The notes under the pieces are model-generated. The model did not search any database and had not been told where the DNA came from. It saw only the letters and a list, made by a program, of their open reading frames with translations. From the NCBI GenBank assembly GCA_050262155.1, contig CP189843.1:62001-126000 (forward strand): a DNA stretch of 64,000 bases, written 5' to 3'. Below are positions 41,946 to 49,668 of the stretch, piece after piece. Both the position numbers and the translations under genes were made by a program. The stretch comes from Parvimonas sp000223315 (GTDB taxonomy: Bacteria; Bacillota; Clostridia; Tissierellales; Peptoniphilaceae). Position 1 is the stretch's first letter, and each line of letters opens with the position of its first letter.

Positions 41946-42084
41946 AGAAACCTCCATTCTAAAAAATATAATGTTATAGTTGATTATACCCAAAAACTTT
42001 TATTATTTATATCAAAAAATACCTAAAAAAACTTGTTTATATATATATTTTTTTGATATAATCATCTTAGGAGGGTGATTGATT

Positions 42085-42363
42085 ATGAACAAGAAAATAA
42101 TATTTGGAATTGTTTTGTTGCTATCTGTTGTATTAGCAATATATGGATATATGGTTTTGCCGGATGTTATAACTGTACAGATTGATTTAAAAGGGAATCC
42201 TTCGAATGTGGTATCAAAATTACTAGGACTTGGTACAACTTTTGCTATTTCAGTTATTGGAGCAATATTTTACTATTTCTCGGAGGAAAAAGGATTTAAG
42301 TTTTTGTCCATTTCTCTTATTGGAATAATCCTTTCTGTTATTACCATATTATTTAATATATAA
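42085..42363 (+). CDS. DUF1648-like small membrane protein
   Basis: 92 aa. ATG 42085 chosen over TTG 42079 for spacing to GGAGG. Three hydrophobic segments; the loop MVLPDVITVQIDLKGNPSNVVSK is the LP..I..H...G.P....SK pattern of DUF1648, found in SdpI-type immunity and small membrane proteins. Role unknown. Confidence 0.75.
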   Translation: MNKKIIFGIVLLLSVVLAIYGYMVLPDVITVQIDLKGNPSNVVSKLLGLGTTFAISVIGAIFYYFSEEKGFKFLSISLIGIILSVITILFNI

Positions 42364-42367
42364 GTTT

Positions 42368-42403
42368 TAAAGTTGTTTTAATTTTATTTAAAACAACTTT
42401 TTG
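42368..42403 (+). terminator. Terminator of DUF1648-like gene
   Basis: AAAGTTGTTTTAA / TTTAAAACAACTTT hairpin with T run. Confidence 0.9.
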
Positions 42404-42407
42404 TTTA

Positions 42408-42437
42408 TTAGCATTTTACATTGTTTTGTGGTAAAAT
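42408..42437 (+). promoter_or_regulatory. Promoter of talC-glpX-rho operon
   Basis: TTAGCA, 18 bases, TAAAAT; adjoining TTTACA would give only 11 bases. Confidence 0.5.
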
Positions 42438-42474
42438 ATATTCGAATAGATTAATTATATTTAGGAGGCAATTG

Positions 42475-43116
42475 ATGAAATTTTTTATTGACACAGCGAA
42501 TGTTGATGAGATAAGAGAGATTAGTAAATGGGGCATTCTTGACGGTGTTACTACTAATCCGTCTTTGATAGCGAAAGAGGGAAGAGATTTTGTTGAAGTT
42601 ATAACTGAAATCACTTCAATCGTTGATGGTCCTATTTCAGCGGAAGTTATCAGTCTTGAAGTGGAAGGAATGGTAAAAGAAGCTAGAGAACTTTGTAAGA
42701 TAAATAAGAATATTGTAATAAAAATTCCTATGACTGAAGAGGGATTAAAGGCAGTTAATGTTTTGAGCAAAGACGGAATAAAGACAAATGTTACTTTGAT
42801 TTTCTCAGCAACTCAAGCACTTCTTGCAGCAAAGGCTGGAGCAACTTATGTAAGTCCTTTTTTAGGAAGACTTGATGATATTAGCTCTGAAGGAATGATT
42901 TTAATTGAAGATATTTTTGAAATTTTCAGTAATTATGCGATTACAACTGAAATCATTGCTGCATCTGTGAGAACTCCAATGCATGTTCTTCAAATTGCAA
43001 AAAGTGGAGCGGATATTGCAACAGTACCTTATAAGGTGTTCAAACAAATGTTAAAACATCCGTTAACTGATATAGGAATTGAAAAGTTTTTAAAAGATTG
43101 GGAAAGTGTAAAATAA
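42475..43116 (+). CDS. talC: Transaldolase / fructose-6-phosphate aldolase family (TalC)
   Basis: 213 aa after start correction to 42475 (AGGAGG upstream; the longer frame covers the promoter). Seen: MKFFIDTANVDEI, GVTTNPSLIAKEG and Schiff-base Lys83 in IVIKIPMTEEG. The length is that of the small TalC/FSA subfamily. Transaldolase activity is the more usual role in Firmicutes; FSA cannot be excluded. First gene of tal-glpX-rho, an order partly shared with Bacillus. Confidence 0.9.
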   Translation: MKFFIDTANVDEIREISKWGILDGVTTNPSLIAKEGRDFVEVITEITSIVDGPISAEVISLEVEGMVKEARELCKINKNIVIKIPMTEEGLKAVNVLSKDGIKTNVTLIFSATQALLAAKAGATYVSPFLGRLDDISSEGMILIEDIFEIFSNYAITTEIIAASVRTPMHVLQIAKSGADIATVPYKVFKQMLKHPLTDIGIEKFLKDWESVK

Positions 43117-43128
43117 TAGGAGGAAACT

Positions 43129-44109
43129 ATGGATAGAAATTTAACTTTAAATTTAGTAAGAGTTACAGAAGCTGCGGCAATTCGTTCTTCATATTTTTTA
43201 GGAAAAGGCGATAAAAACGGTGCTGACGGAGCGGCTGTTGAAGCCATGAGATCAATGTTCAACGAACTTCCAATGGAAGGAACTGTTGTAATCGGTGAAG
43301 GAGAAATGGATGAAGCTCCTATGTTGTATATCGGTGAAGTTGTAGGAAACGGACAAGAAGGAGTTGCAAAGGTTGATATAGCAGTTGACCCTGTTGATGG
43401 AACTTCTCTTGTAGCTAATGGATTGCCAAATGCGATTGCAGTTGCGGCTTGTGCACCTAAAGGTTGTTTATTACATGCTCCTGATATGTATATGGATAAA
43501 ATCGCAGCTGGTCCTTTAGCTGTTGATTGCATACATATCGATTTACCTATTGAAATGAATATTAGAAGACTTGCGAGAGCTTTGGGAAAAGAAGTTGGCG
43601 AAGTTACAGTTAGTATTTTAAATAGAGAAAGACATCAAGATATTATAGATAGAGTTAGAAAACTTGGTGCGAGAATAAAACTTTTTGAAGCGGGAGATAT
43701 TGCTCAAGCCATTGCGACTTGTATTGAAAACAGCGGTTGTGATTTAATGGTTGGAATCGGTGGAGCACCTGAAGGTGTTTTAGCAGCGGCGGCTATTAAA
43801 GCGTTAGGTGGAGTTTTCCAAGGAAGACTTGTTCCTGCTAATGAAGAAGAATTCAAAAGATGTGAAGCTATGGGACTTGAAGATCCATTAAAGGTTTTAG
43901 AAATGAATGATTTGGTAAATGGTGATGAAGTTTTATTTGCTGCAACAGGTGTAACTGATGGAGAACTTTTAAACGGAGTTAGACATATCGGTAATGATAG
44001 AGTTAAGACTTACTCTGTTGTAATGAGAGCAGAAACAGGAACAATTAGAAATATTGAAGCAACTCATAGAATTTCTAAAAAACCTGAATATGCAAAGATA
44101 AAGAGATAG
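43129..44109 (+). CDS. glpX: Fructose-1,6-bisphosphatase, class II
   Basis: Gluconeogenic phosphatase, 326 aa. Metal-site motifs GEGEMDEAPMLYIGE and VDPVDGTSLVANGLPNA; LMVGIGGAPEGVLAAAAIKALGG. Full length. 12 bp after talC; the following rho starts two bases after its stop. In Bacillus glpX and rho are also neighbours. Confidence 0.95.
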   Translation: MDRNLTLNLVRVTEAAAIRSSYFLGKGDKNGADGAAVEAMRSMFNELPMEGTVVIGEGEMDEAPMLYIGEVVGNGQEGVAKVDIAVDPVDGTSLVANGLPNAIAVAACAPKGCLLHAPDMYMDKIAAGPLAVDCIHIDLPIEMNIRRLARALGKEVGEVTVSILNRERHQDIIDRVRKLGARIKLFEAGDIAQAIATCIENSGCDLMVGIGGAPEGVLAAAAIKALGGVFQGRLVPANEEEFKRCEAMGLEDPLKVLEMNDLVNGDEVLFAATGVTDGELLNGVRHIGNDRVKTYSVVMRAETGTIRNIEATHRISKKPEYAKIKR

Positions 44110-44110
44110 T

Positions 44111-45421
44111 ATGAATATAGAACTTTTAAAAGGAAAATATCTTGATGAATTAAAAACTATTGCAAAGTCTTATGGAATTGCAAATGTTTCAAAATATAAA
44201 AAGAACGAATTAATATCTGAAATTTTAAAGGCGGATAATGGCTTTGAAAGTGAAGAATCTGAAAAAGTAACGATAAACGAGCCTGTTGAAAATGAAAATG
44301 ACTCAAAGACTAATACAAAAACTGTTTGTGGACTTATTGATATTACTGCAGACGGTTATGGTTTTTTGCGTTCAAATGGATATGACTCAGGAGAAGAAGA
44401 CATTTATGTCTCACCAACTCAGATAAGAAGATTTAGACTTAAAAAGGGAGATAAAATTTTAGGTTTAACTAGAGAAAGTAAAGAAAGTGAAAAATTTTCT
44501 CCACTTATCTATATAAATGAAATAAATGATATTAAGGTTTCAGAATTAAAAACTAGAAAAGATTTTGACGATTTAATTCCGATTTATCCGAATGAAAAAT
44601 ATACTTTAGAAACTGAAAAGAACGAAGTTTCAACTAGAATAATTGACTTTTTAGTACCTATTGGAAAGGGACAGAGAGCTTTGATAGTCGCTCCTCCAAA
44701 GGCTGGAAAGACAAGCTTGCTTCGTTCGATTTTAAAAGGCATAGAAATCAATAATCCAAAGAGTAAAATTTTTGTTTTATTAATTGGAGAAAGACCTGAA
44801 GAAGTTACGGAAATGAAGAGATTTACAAAAGCTGAAGTAATCGCTTCAACTTTTGATGAATTACCTCAAAATCATATAAGACTTGCAGAATTTGTACTTG
44901 AAAGAGCAAAAAGACTTGTAGAGCTTGGAGAAGATGTAGTTATTTTGGTTGACAGCATAACAAGACTTTCAAGAGCCTACAATGTAAATACACCGTCCTC
45001 CGGAAAAACTCTTACGGGTGGACTTGATCCTTTTGCATTGCATAAACCTAAAAGATTTTTCGGCTCAGCGAGAAATGTTGAAAATGGTGGAAGTTTAACC
45101 ATAATTGCGACAACTCTTGTGGATACGGGAAGTAAAATGGACGATATGATTTATGAAGAATTTAAGGGAACGGGAAATATGGAAATTCATTTGAGTAGAA
45201 AACTTTCAGAACTTAGAATTTTCCCTGCCATAGATATTTATAAATCAGGAACTAGAAAAGACGATTTACTTTTGAGTGAAGAAGAAATTCAATCTGCAAA
45301 TTTAATTCGTAGAAAACTTTCAAATACAAATACTAATGAAATTATGGAAAATTTAGTAAAAAATATAAAGAAAACTGAAAACAACAAAGAATTCTTCAAA
45401 GCTATCTTAAAAAATAATTAA
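44111..45421 (+). CDS. rho: Transcription termination factor Rho
   Basis: Hexameric RNA translocase ending untranslated transcripts. The protein is 436 aa. N-terminal helical domain (LLKGKYLDELKTIAKSYGI), a cold-shock RNA-binding domain (GLIDITADGYGFLRS), Walker A APPKAGKTSLLR, Walker B VVILVDSITRLSRAYN, Q-loop TPSSGKTLTGGLDP and R-loop GSKMDDMIYEEFKGTGNMEI. The acidic insert after the N-domain is short. Close spacing to glpX shows one operon. Confidence 0.96.
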   Translation: MNIELLKGKYLDELKTIAKSYGIANVSKYKKNELISEILKADNGFESEESEKVTINEPVENENDSKTNTKTVCGLIDITADGYGFLRSNGYDSGEEDIYVSPTQIRRFRLKKGDKILGLTRESKESEKFSPLIYINEINDIKVSELKTRKDFDDLIPIYPNEKYTLETEKNEVSTRIIDFLVPIGKGQRALIVAPPKAGKTSLLRSILKGIEINNPKSKIFVLLIGERPEEVTEMKRFTKAEVIASTFDELPQNHIRLAEFVLERAKRLVELGEDVVILVDSITRLSRAYNVNTPSSGKTLTGGLDPFALHKPKRFFGSARNVENGGSLTIIATTLVDTGSKMDDMIYEEFKGTGNMEIHLSRKLSELRIFPAIDIYKSGTRKDDLLLSEEEIQSANLIRRKLSNTNTNEIMENLVKNIKKTENNKEFFKAILKNN

Positions 45422-45458
45422 AAATTTAGTTTCAATTTGAAACTTTAAGGAGATTTTG

Positions 45459-45920
45459 ATGAAAATTTTAGTTGTGTATTATTCCTATTCAGGAATAACT
45501 AGAAGATTAGCGGAAGATATCGCTTTGATTACAGATGGAGATTTATTGGAATTAAAACCACTAAGACCTTATTCATTTTCATATAATACAGCTGTAAAAG
45601 AAGCTAGAATTGAAATTGATAAGGGATACTGTCCGCCTTTAACTGAAGAAATAGGAAATATTGATGATGTAGATATAGTTTTTATAGGCTCACCTAATTG
45701 GCTTAAGACTTTTGCACCACCAGTTCTTACTTTTTTACGTAATGCAAATTTGGATGGCAAAACAATTATTCCTTTCTGCACTCATGGTGGTGGGGGATTT
45801 GGAATGATGATTGATGATATAAAGAAAGAATGTAAAAATTCCATAGTAAAAGATGGATTAGCATTAAGTGGATTTTACGATTTTGATGAATTACAAAAAT
45901 GGCTAGAAAATAATTTATAG
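45459..45920 (+). CDS. Flavodoxin
   Basis: 153 aa. ATG 45459 follows AAGGAG; TTG 45456 is rejected. FMN loop YYSYSGITRRLAEDI, tryptophan loop SPNWLKTFAPPVLTF and THGGGGFGM fit the flavodoxin_4 type. Electron carrier in the cytoplasm. It follows rho by 37 bp. Its last 22 codons and terminator are duplicated at 47061-47185. Confidence 0.9.
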   Translation: MKILVVYYSYSGITRRLAEDIALITDGDLLELKPLRPYSFSYNTAVKEARIEIDKGYCPPLTEEIGNIDDVDIVFIGSPNWLKTFAPPVLTFLRNANLDGKTIIPFCTHGGGGFGMMIDDIKKECKNSIVKDGLALSGFYDFDELQKWLENNL

Positions 45921-45937
45921 AATTATGGATTTTATAG

Positions 45938-45970
45938 AAAAACTCAACTTTGTGAAAGGTTGAGTTTTTA
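45938..45970 (+). terminator. Terminator of rho-flavodoxin unit
   Basis: AAAAACTCAAC / GTTGAGTTTTT hairpin; repeated at 47149. Confidence 0.9.
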
Positions 45971-46210
45971 CTTTTGGTATAGTATATTAGTAGATTTTTT
46001 GATGTATCTACTATACATTTACTCTGGAGATATTAACTATTGCTTCTAAAAATCGAGAAGATAGGAGTACTGTGGTGATACAGTCAACTTAAAGACTAAA
46101 AAACATTACAAAGATAAGCTGATAAAGGTAATACAATCGAAACAGAAAAACCAAAGAACAGAACGTAGCGGGTGGCAAACATATCAATGGTAAAATTAAT
46201 CTAAATTTGC
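45971..46210. other. Intergenic segment of unclear origin
   Basis: A TAGTAGAT / ATCTACTA inverted repeat lies at about 45988-46013. From 46080 the sequence is less AT-rich (GGAGTACTGTGGTGATACAGTC, GAACGTAGCGGGTGGC) and looks like debris of another element. A short open stretch KKHYKDKLIKVIQSK has no start. No gene call made. TGCTATAAT (46208-46216) is an extended -10 for the next gene. Confidence 0.4.
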
Positions 46211-46253
46211 TATAATACTTATATATTGAAAGATTTTGAAAGGAAGGGAAATT

Positions 46254-46895
46254 ATGAAAAATTCTTTATGCGAAAAGATAATGTGGTATGTCTTATCGCC
46301 TACCATATTTCAATTTATAAAACAATATTGGAAAGATATTGATATAAAGAATGTAAAAAGGATTTCTAAAAAAAATTATAAGGATATGATTAAACGGACA
46401 CCGGATATAGGAAGCCTTAGAAAAAATCCTCTGAGAGTGTGTCTTACCAGCGGAATTTTGTGGCTGTCCATATATGAAGCGATGGAAGGAAAAATGGATC
46501 AAGAACAGTTTGGGGAAATGGTAAGCGCTACAATGGAAGCTCCTATATTAAAGAAAAACTTCCAAAAACAAAAGGCTTTTGATATAAAAACGCAAAAAAA
46601 GAAAATAGAAAAAAACAAGATTGCAAATGCAGTTTCTGATAGTGAGTTTAATTGGAATACAGAACTCATTTTAGGTAGAGACGAAAATGAATATACAGTG
46701 ATATATCATAGATGTGGGCTTTGTGCCTTGGGTAAACAGGAACATCACGAGGAATTGATACCATATATGTGTAAGATGGATTATGATACTATTGCTATGA
46801 TGGGCGGTGTACTAAAAAGAAAAGGAACAATAGCTACAGGTGCAGATTGTTGTGATTTTTATATATGTAAAAAAGGTTCAAAGTGGGATAAGTAA
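46254..46895 (+). CDS. L-2-amino-thiazoline-4-carboxylate hydrolase-like protein
   Basis: 213 aa from ATG 46254 (AAGGAAGGGA upstream). The C-terminal half has the Cys/His pattern of the ATC_hyd family: YHRCGLCALGKQEHHEELIPYMCKMD, then GTIATGADCCDFYICKKG. The N-terminal half is helical and basic. True ATC hydrolases open thiazoline rings, but most relatives are untested. The gene lies between the flavodoxin gene and a copy of its tail, suggesting it arrived as cargo. Confidence 0.78.
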   Translation: MKNSLCEKIMWYVLSPTIFQFIKQYWKDIDIKNVKRISKKNYKDMIKRTPDIGSLRKNPLRVCLTSGILWLSIYEAMEGKMDQEQFGEMVSATMEAPILKKNFQKQKAFDIKTQKKKIEKNKIANAVSDSEFNWNTELILGRDENEYTVIYHRCGLCALGKQEHHEELIPYMCKMDYDTIAMMGGVLKRKGTIATGADCCDFYICKKGSKWDK

Positions 46896-46965
46896 AAAGA
46901 TTTTATGATTGAAATTTTTTATAGCGTAGTTAACAAATAACACGCTATACCATAGTAATTCACGA

Positions 46966-46997
46966 AGCAGTAAATCAAATTGGTTTGCTGTTTTTTT
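46966..46997 (+). terminator. Terminator of ATC-hydrolase-like gene
   Basis: CAGTAAATC pairs with GGTTTGCTG (wobbles) then T7. A TAGCGT/ACGCTA hairpin precedes it at 46922-46947. Confidence 0.7.
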
Positions 46998-47028
46998 GCT
47001 GAAATTTAGAAGGAGAGTAAAGGAGAAA

Positions 47029-47132
47029 ATGAAAAATATAGATGAAAAAATTATACAGAAAAAGATGGATTAGCCTTAAGTGCATTTTACGATTTTGATG
47101 AATTACAAAAATGGCTAGAAAATAACTTATAA
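47029..47132 (+). pseudogene. Duplicated 3' end of flavodoxin gene behind a foreign start
   Basis: From 47061 the sequence repeats 45849-45920 at about 95% by eye (DGLALSAFYDFDELQKW frame, stop TAA). In front, ATG 47029 with GGAGAAA opens MKNIDEKIIQKKMD and stops, one frame off. A chimeric remnant, not a working flavodoxin. Confidence 0.85.
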
Positions 47133-47148
47133 AATTATGGATTTTATA

Positions 47149-47185
47149 GAAAAACTCAACTTTGCGAAAGGTTGAGTTTTTTTTC
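47149..47185 (+). terminator. Copy of the flavodoxin terminator
   Basis: AAAAACTCAAC / GTTGAGTTTTT, part of the duplicated segment. Confidence 0.88.
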
Positions 47186-47253
47186 TATGCTATTTTTGTA
47201 AAGTTTTATACTATTTTAAATTTTTTATTCAATTATAATTGACTATGAAACCT

Positions 47254-47431
47254 TATGAGATCTTCAGAGCAATTGTATCTAAAGATAAAATTACCCCGTC
47301 AGACCTACTTTTGTTTACAAGCAAACAAAGTTAGGACTAGATTCACTTCGTTTTGCTTTGCTCAACTCCAGTCGAAATGACGTATAAAGAAAACTCTTCG
47401 ATTTATAGCTTAACGTGAGTAGTAAATAAAC
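47254..47431. mobile_element. Partial modular palindromic element, copy F (right half)
   Basis: TGAGATCTTCAGAG, the nested CCGTCAGACCTAC module, then CCAGTCGAAATGACG and outer end AACGTGAGTAGTAAATAAAC. Right-hand counterpart of the 20264 copy. Confidence 0.7.
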
Positions 47432-47467
47432 TTCTAACTATATTTTAATCTGAATAAAAAAGAAATA

Positions 47468-47860
47468 TTTCACGTCTTAGTATCTAGCAAAGTAAATCCC
47501 ACAACACGTCATCTCGAGCGTAGTCGAGAGATCTCAACTATTATTTGTTTGCAAATAATAGTAAGTCCTGTAAAGGACTTATATAAAAAACAAAACAGTC
47601 ATAATTATAACAAAATTATCCAAAAGATTTTTAGTTGATAAATTTTTTATCTTATATATCTACGATACATTTAGTTTTGCATGTAAACAAGCAAAACTAT
47701 GAGATCTCCAGAGTCATTGTATCAAAGATACAACGACCCCGTCAGACCTACTTTTGTTTATAAGTAAACAAAGTTAGGGCTAGATTCACTTCACTATGTT
47801 CCGTTTCGGTCGAGATGACGTGTTGGACAATGTCGACTAGTTTGGTACTATGACGTGAAA
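47468..47860. mobile_element. Full-length modular palindromic element, copy G
   Basis: Ends TTTCACGTCTTAGTA and TACTATGACGTGAAA. Order: CACAACACGTCATCTCGA, ATTATTTG and AAGTCCT hairpins, core, CGATACAT and TTTTGC hairpins, ATGAGATCTCCAGAGTCA with nested module, then GGTCGAGATGACGTGTTGG. It is copy C inverted plus the nested module. No ORF. Confidence 0.78.
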
Positions 47861-47888
47861 CTTTTTGCTATTCTAATTTTTTATAGAA

Positions 47889-47925
47889 TTAAAAAACTCA
47901 ACTTTGAAAAAAGCTGAGTTTTTGT
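47889..47925 (-). terminator. Terminator of uracil permease gene
   Basis: AAAAACTCAGCTTT / AAAGTTGAGTTTTTT on the minus strand. Confidence 0.88.
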
Positions 47926-47936
47926 TTTTGTCCTAT

Positions 47937-49202
47937 TTATTTATGATTTGAAAGTCCAAACTTGTTTAGAAAATGGAATATTAAACTTAATACTACTGCA
48001 ACCATACTTGCAAGAACCATTCCTTTTAATTGCATTCCAAAGAAATTAATTGAAATTCCACTAAGCCCTGTTACGAATACAACTGAAGTCAAAATCAAAT
48101 TTTGGCTATTTGAATAGTCAACTTTTGAATCAACTAAAAGTCTTATTCCTGAAGTTCCAATCATTCCATAAAGTAAGAATGTTATTCCGCCGATTACATT
48201 TCCCGGTATGCTTTGAATTAACATACTTAATGGTGCTATAAATGCCATACATATTGAGATTACTGCTGCACCTGCAATTACATAAACTGAATAAACTTTA
48301 GTAACTGCCATAACACCGATGTTTTCTCCGTAAGTTGTTGTTGGAACTCCACCTACAAGAGCGGATAACATAGTTGAGAAGTTATCGGCAAAGATACTTC
48401 TATGTAAGCCCGGATCTTCTAAAAGATTTTGTCCGATAATATTACTTGTTACAACTTGATGACTTATATGTTCTGAAGTTATTACGAGTAATGCAGGAAA
48501 CATTATCAAACTTGCTTTGAAGTCAAAAATCGGGAATTGAAATTCCGGTATTGTAAATAATGTTGAAGATGTAACTGTAGAAAAGTCAATCATTCCAAAA
48601 GCTAAAGAGGCTATATATCCACAGATGATAGCAATAAGTATTGGGATAGTTCCTAAAAATTTTCTAAATACAACTGAGCCTAAAATTGCAACTGAAAGTG
48701 TAATCATGAACACCCAAACGTCTGCACTTGTTGAAGTTTCAGTCAATATATTTGCACCGATTTTTCCGCCTGTTATTGTATTTCCTGCAAGTTCAAGACC
48801 AATAAGAGATACAACCGCACCCATTGCTGCCGGTGGAAGTACAATATTTATCCAATCAGTTCTAAATTTGTATATTAGGTAAGCCAAGATACAACCTAAA
48901 AATCCTGTTGTTGCAAATGCTCCAAGTGCATATCTATAACCCATAGTATTAATAATAACAGTACCTACTCCTAAAAATGCAAAACTTGAACCTAAATATG
49001 CAGGAGCTTTTCCTTTTGTGATAAAAATAAACAACAATGTACCTATACCATTCATCAAAAGAACAATGCCAGGGTTTACATTAAATAAAATTGGGACTAA
49101 AACTGAAGCTCCAAACATAGCAAAAGTATGTTGTAAACTCAAAGGTATAAGCATTGTTACGGGAACTTTATCCCTTACACCGATAATTTCTTTATTATTC
49201 AT
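47937..49202 (-). CDS. uraA: Uracil/xanthine permease (NCS2)
   Basis: 421 aa, about 12-14 membrane segments. Seen: MLIPLSLQHTFAMFGASVLVP, SSFAFLGVG, VLPPAAMGAVVSLIGLELAG, VITSEHISHQVV (the conserved His/Glu substrate helix) and the NCS2 signature GGVPTTTYGENIGVMAVTKV. Closest to UraA/PyrP uracil:proton symporters by these motifs; xanthine is possible. Ribosome site AAAGGAGG. The leader contains a U-rich ORF and a hairpin that favour pyrimidine-responsive control. Confidence 0.92.
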   Translation of the reverse strand: MNNKEIIGVRDKVPVTMLIPLSLQHTFAMFGASVLVPILFNVNPGIVLLMNGIGTLLFIFITKGKAPAYLGSSFAFLGVGTVIINTMGYRYALGAFATTGFLGCILAYLIYKFRTDWINIVLPPAAMGAVVSLIGLELAGNTITGGKIGANILTETSTSADVWVFMITLSVAILGSVVFRKFLGTIPILIAIICGYIASLAFGMIDFSTVTSSTLFTIPEFQFPIFDFKASLIMFPALLVITSEHISHQVVTSNIIGQNLLEDPGLHRSIFADNFSTMLSALVGGVPTTTYGENIGVMAVTKVYSVYVIAGAAVISICMAFIAPLSMLIQSIPGNVIGGITFLLYGMIGTSGIRLLVDSKVDYSNSQNLILTSVVFVTGLSGISINFFGMQLKGMVLASMVAVVLSLIFHFLNKFGLSNHK

Positions 49203-49236
49203 AAATCCTCCTTTGACTTAAGCTTTAAAAACATAT

Positions 49237-49265
49237 AAAAAAAATGAAATAACAACAGTTATTCC
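49237..49265 (-). terminator. Attenuator hairpin in uraA leader
   Basis: Minus strand GGAATAAC-TGTT-GTTATTTC (8 pairs, one wobble) followed by A and T8. It begins one base after the leader ORF stop and lies 34 bases before the uraA start. Confidence 0.7.
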
Positions 49266-49266
49266 A

Positions 49267-49392
49267 TTAATAATTAAGTAAAATATTTTTAAAGACAGTA
49301 AGTCCACTATTAAAATTGAAAAAGAGTATCGTTAAAACAAAGTTAAAAAAGTTAAATAGATTTGTTTTAAAAAACTTAACTAAATTTGCCAT
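49267..49392 (-). CDS. Uridine-rich leader peptide of uraA
   Basis: 41 aa from ATG with an excellent AAGGAGGT seven bases upstream. Ten Phe, mostly TTT, with T6 runs (GTTAAGTTTTTT, AACTTTTTTAAC, CTCTTTTTC). The frame ends in TAA just before the attenuator hairpin. Layout follows the pyrBI logic: U-tract pausing at low UTP lets the ribosome catch RNA polymerase and block the terminator. The peptide itself is probably not functional, though a small hydrophobic protein cannot be excluded. Confidence 0.65.
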   Translation of the reverse strand: MANLVKFFKTNLFNFFNFVLTILFFNFNSGLTVFKNILLNY

Positions 49393-49420
49393 AACTTACC
49401 TCCTTAAATTTATCTTTACA

Positions 49421-49449
49421 ATTATACATCATAAAAAGCAAAAAGTAAA
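49421..49449 (-). promoter_or_regulatory. Promoter of uraA leader
   Basis: Minus strand TTTACT, 17 bases, TATAAT; predicted start near 49414, giving a leader of about 210 nt. Confidence 0.75.
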
Positions 49450-49566
49450 GTTTTAAAAACTATAAAAATTAAAGAATATCATTAAAAATTAAAATTTCCA
49501 TTTTGAGTTTTAGCTTACTATAATTAGGTTTACATTAAACATTTTAAAAAGGAAACTTAATGTCAT

Positions 49567-49614
49567 CATACTTTTAAGTTAAAATCATTTTAAAAATGAA
49601 AAGTATGTTATAAT
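49567..49614 (+). promoter_or_regulatory. Extended -10 promoter with inverted repeat before the ABC exporter
   Basis: TGTTATAAT (49606-49614) is an extended -10. Just upstream CATACTTTT and AAAAGTATG (49567-49575 and 49599-49607) form a 9-bp inverted repeat with a 23-base gap; candidate operator. Confidence 0.6.
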
Positions 49615-49668
49615 ATAAAGGTGTGAAGGTATTATTTTATACTATTATAAATTATTTAGGAGTAAGAA

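Noticed and set aside
47468..47860. Insertion sequence with transposase
   Set aside because: Inverted ends are present but no open reading frame of useful size lies within; called as a non-autonomous element.
49203..49414. PyrR-binding attenuator or purine riboswitch in the uraA leader
   Set aside because: No conserved PyrR anti-antiterminator loop or aptamer core could be found by eye; the leader is a U-rich ORF instead.
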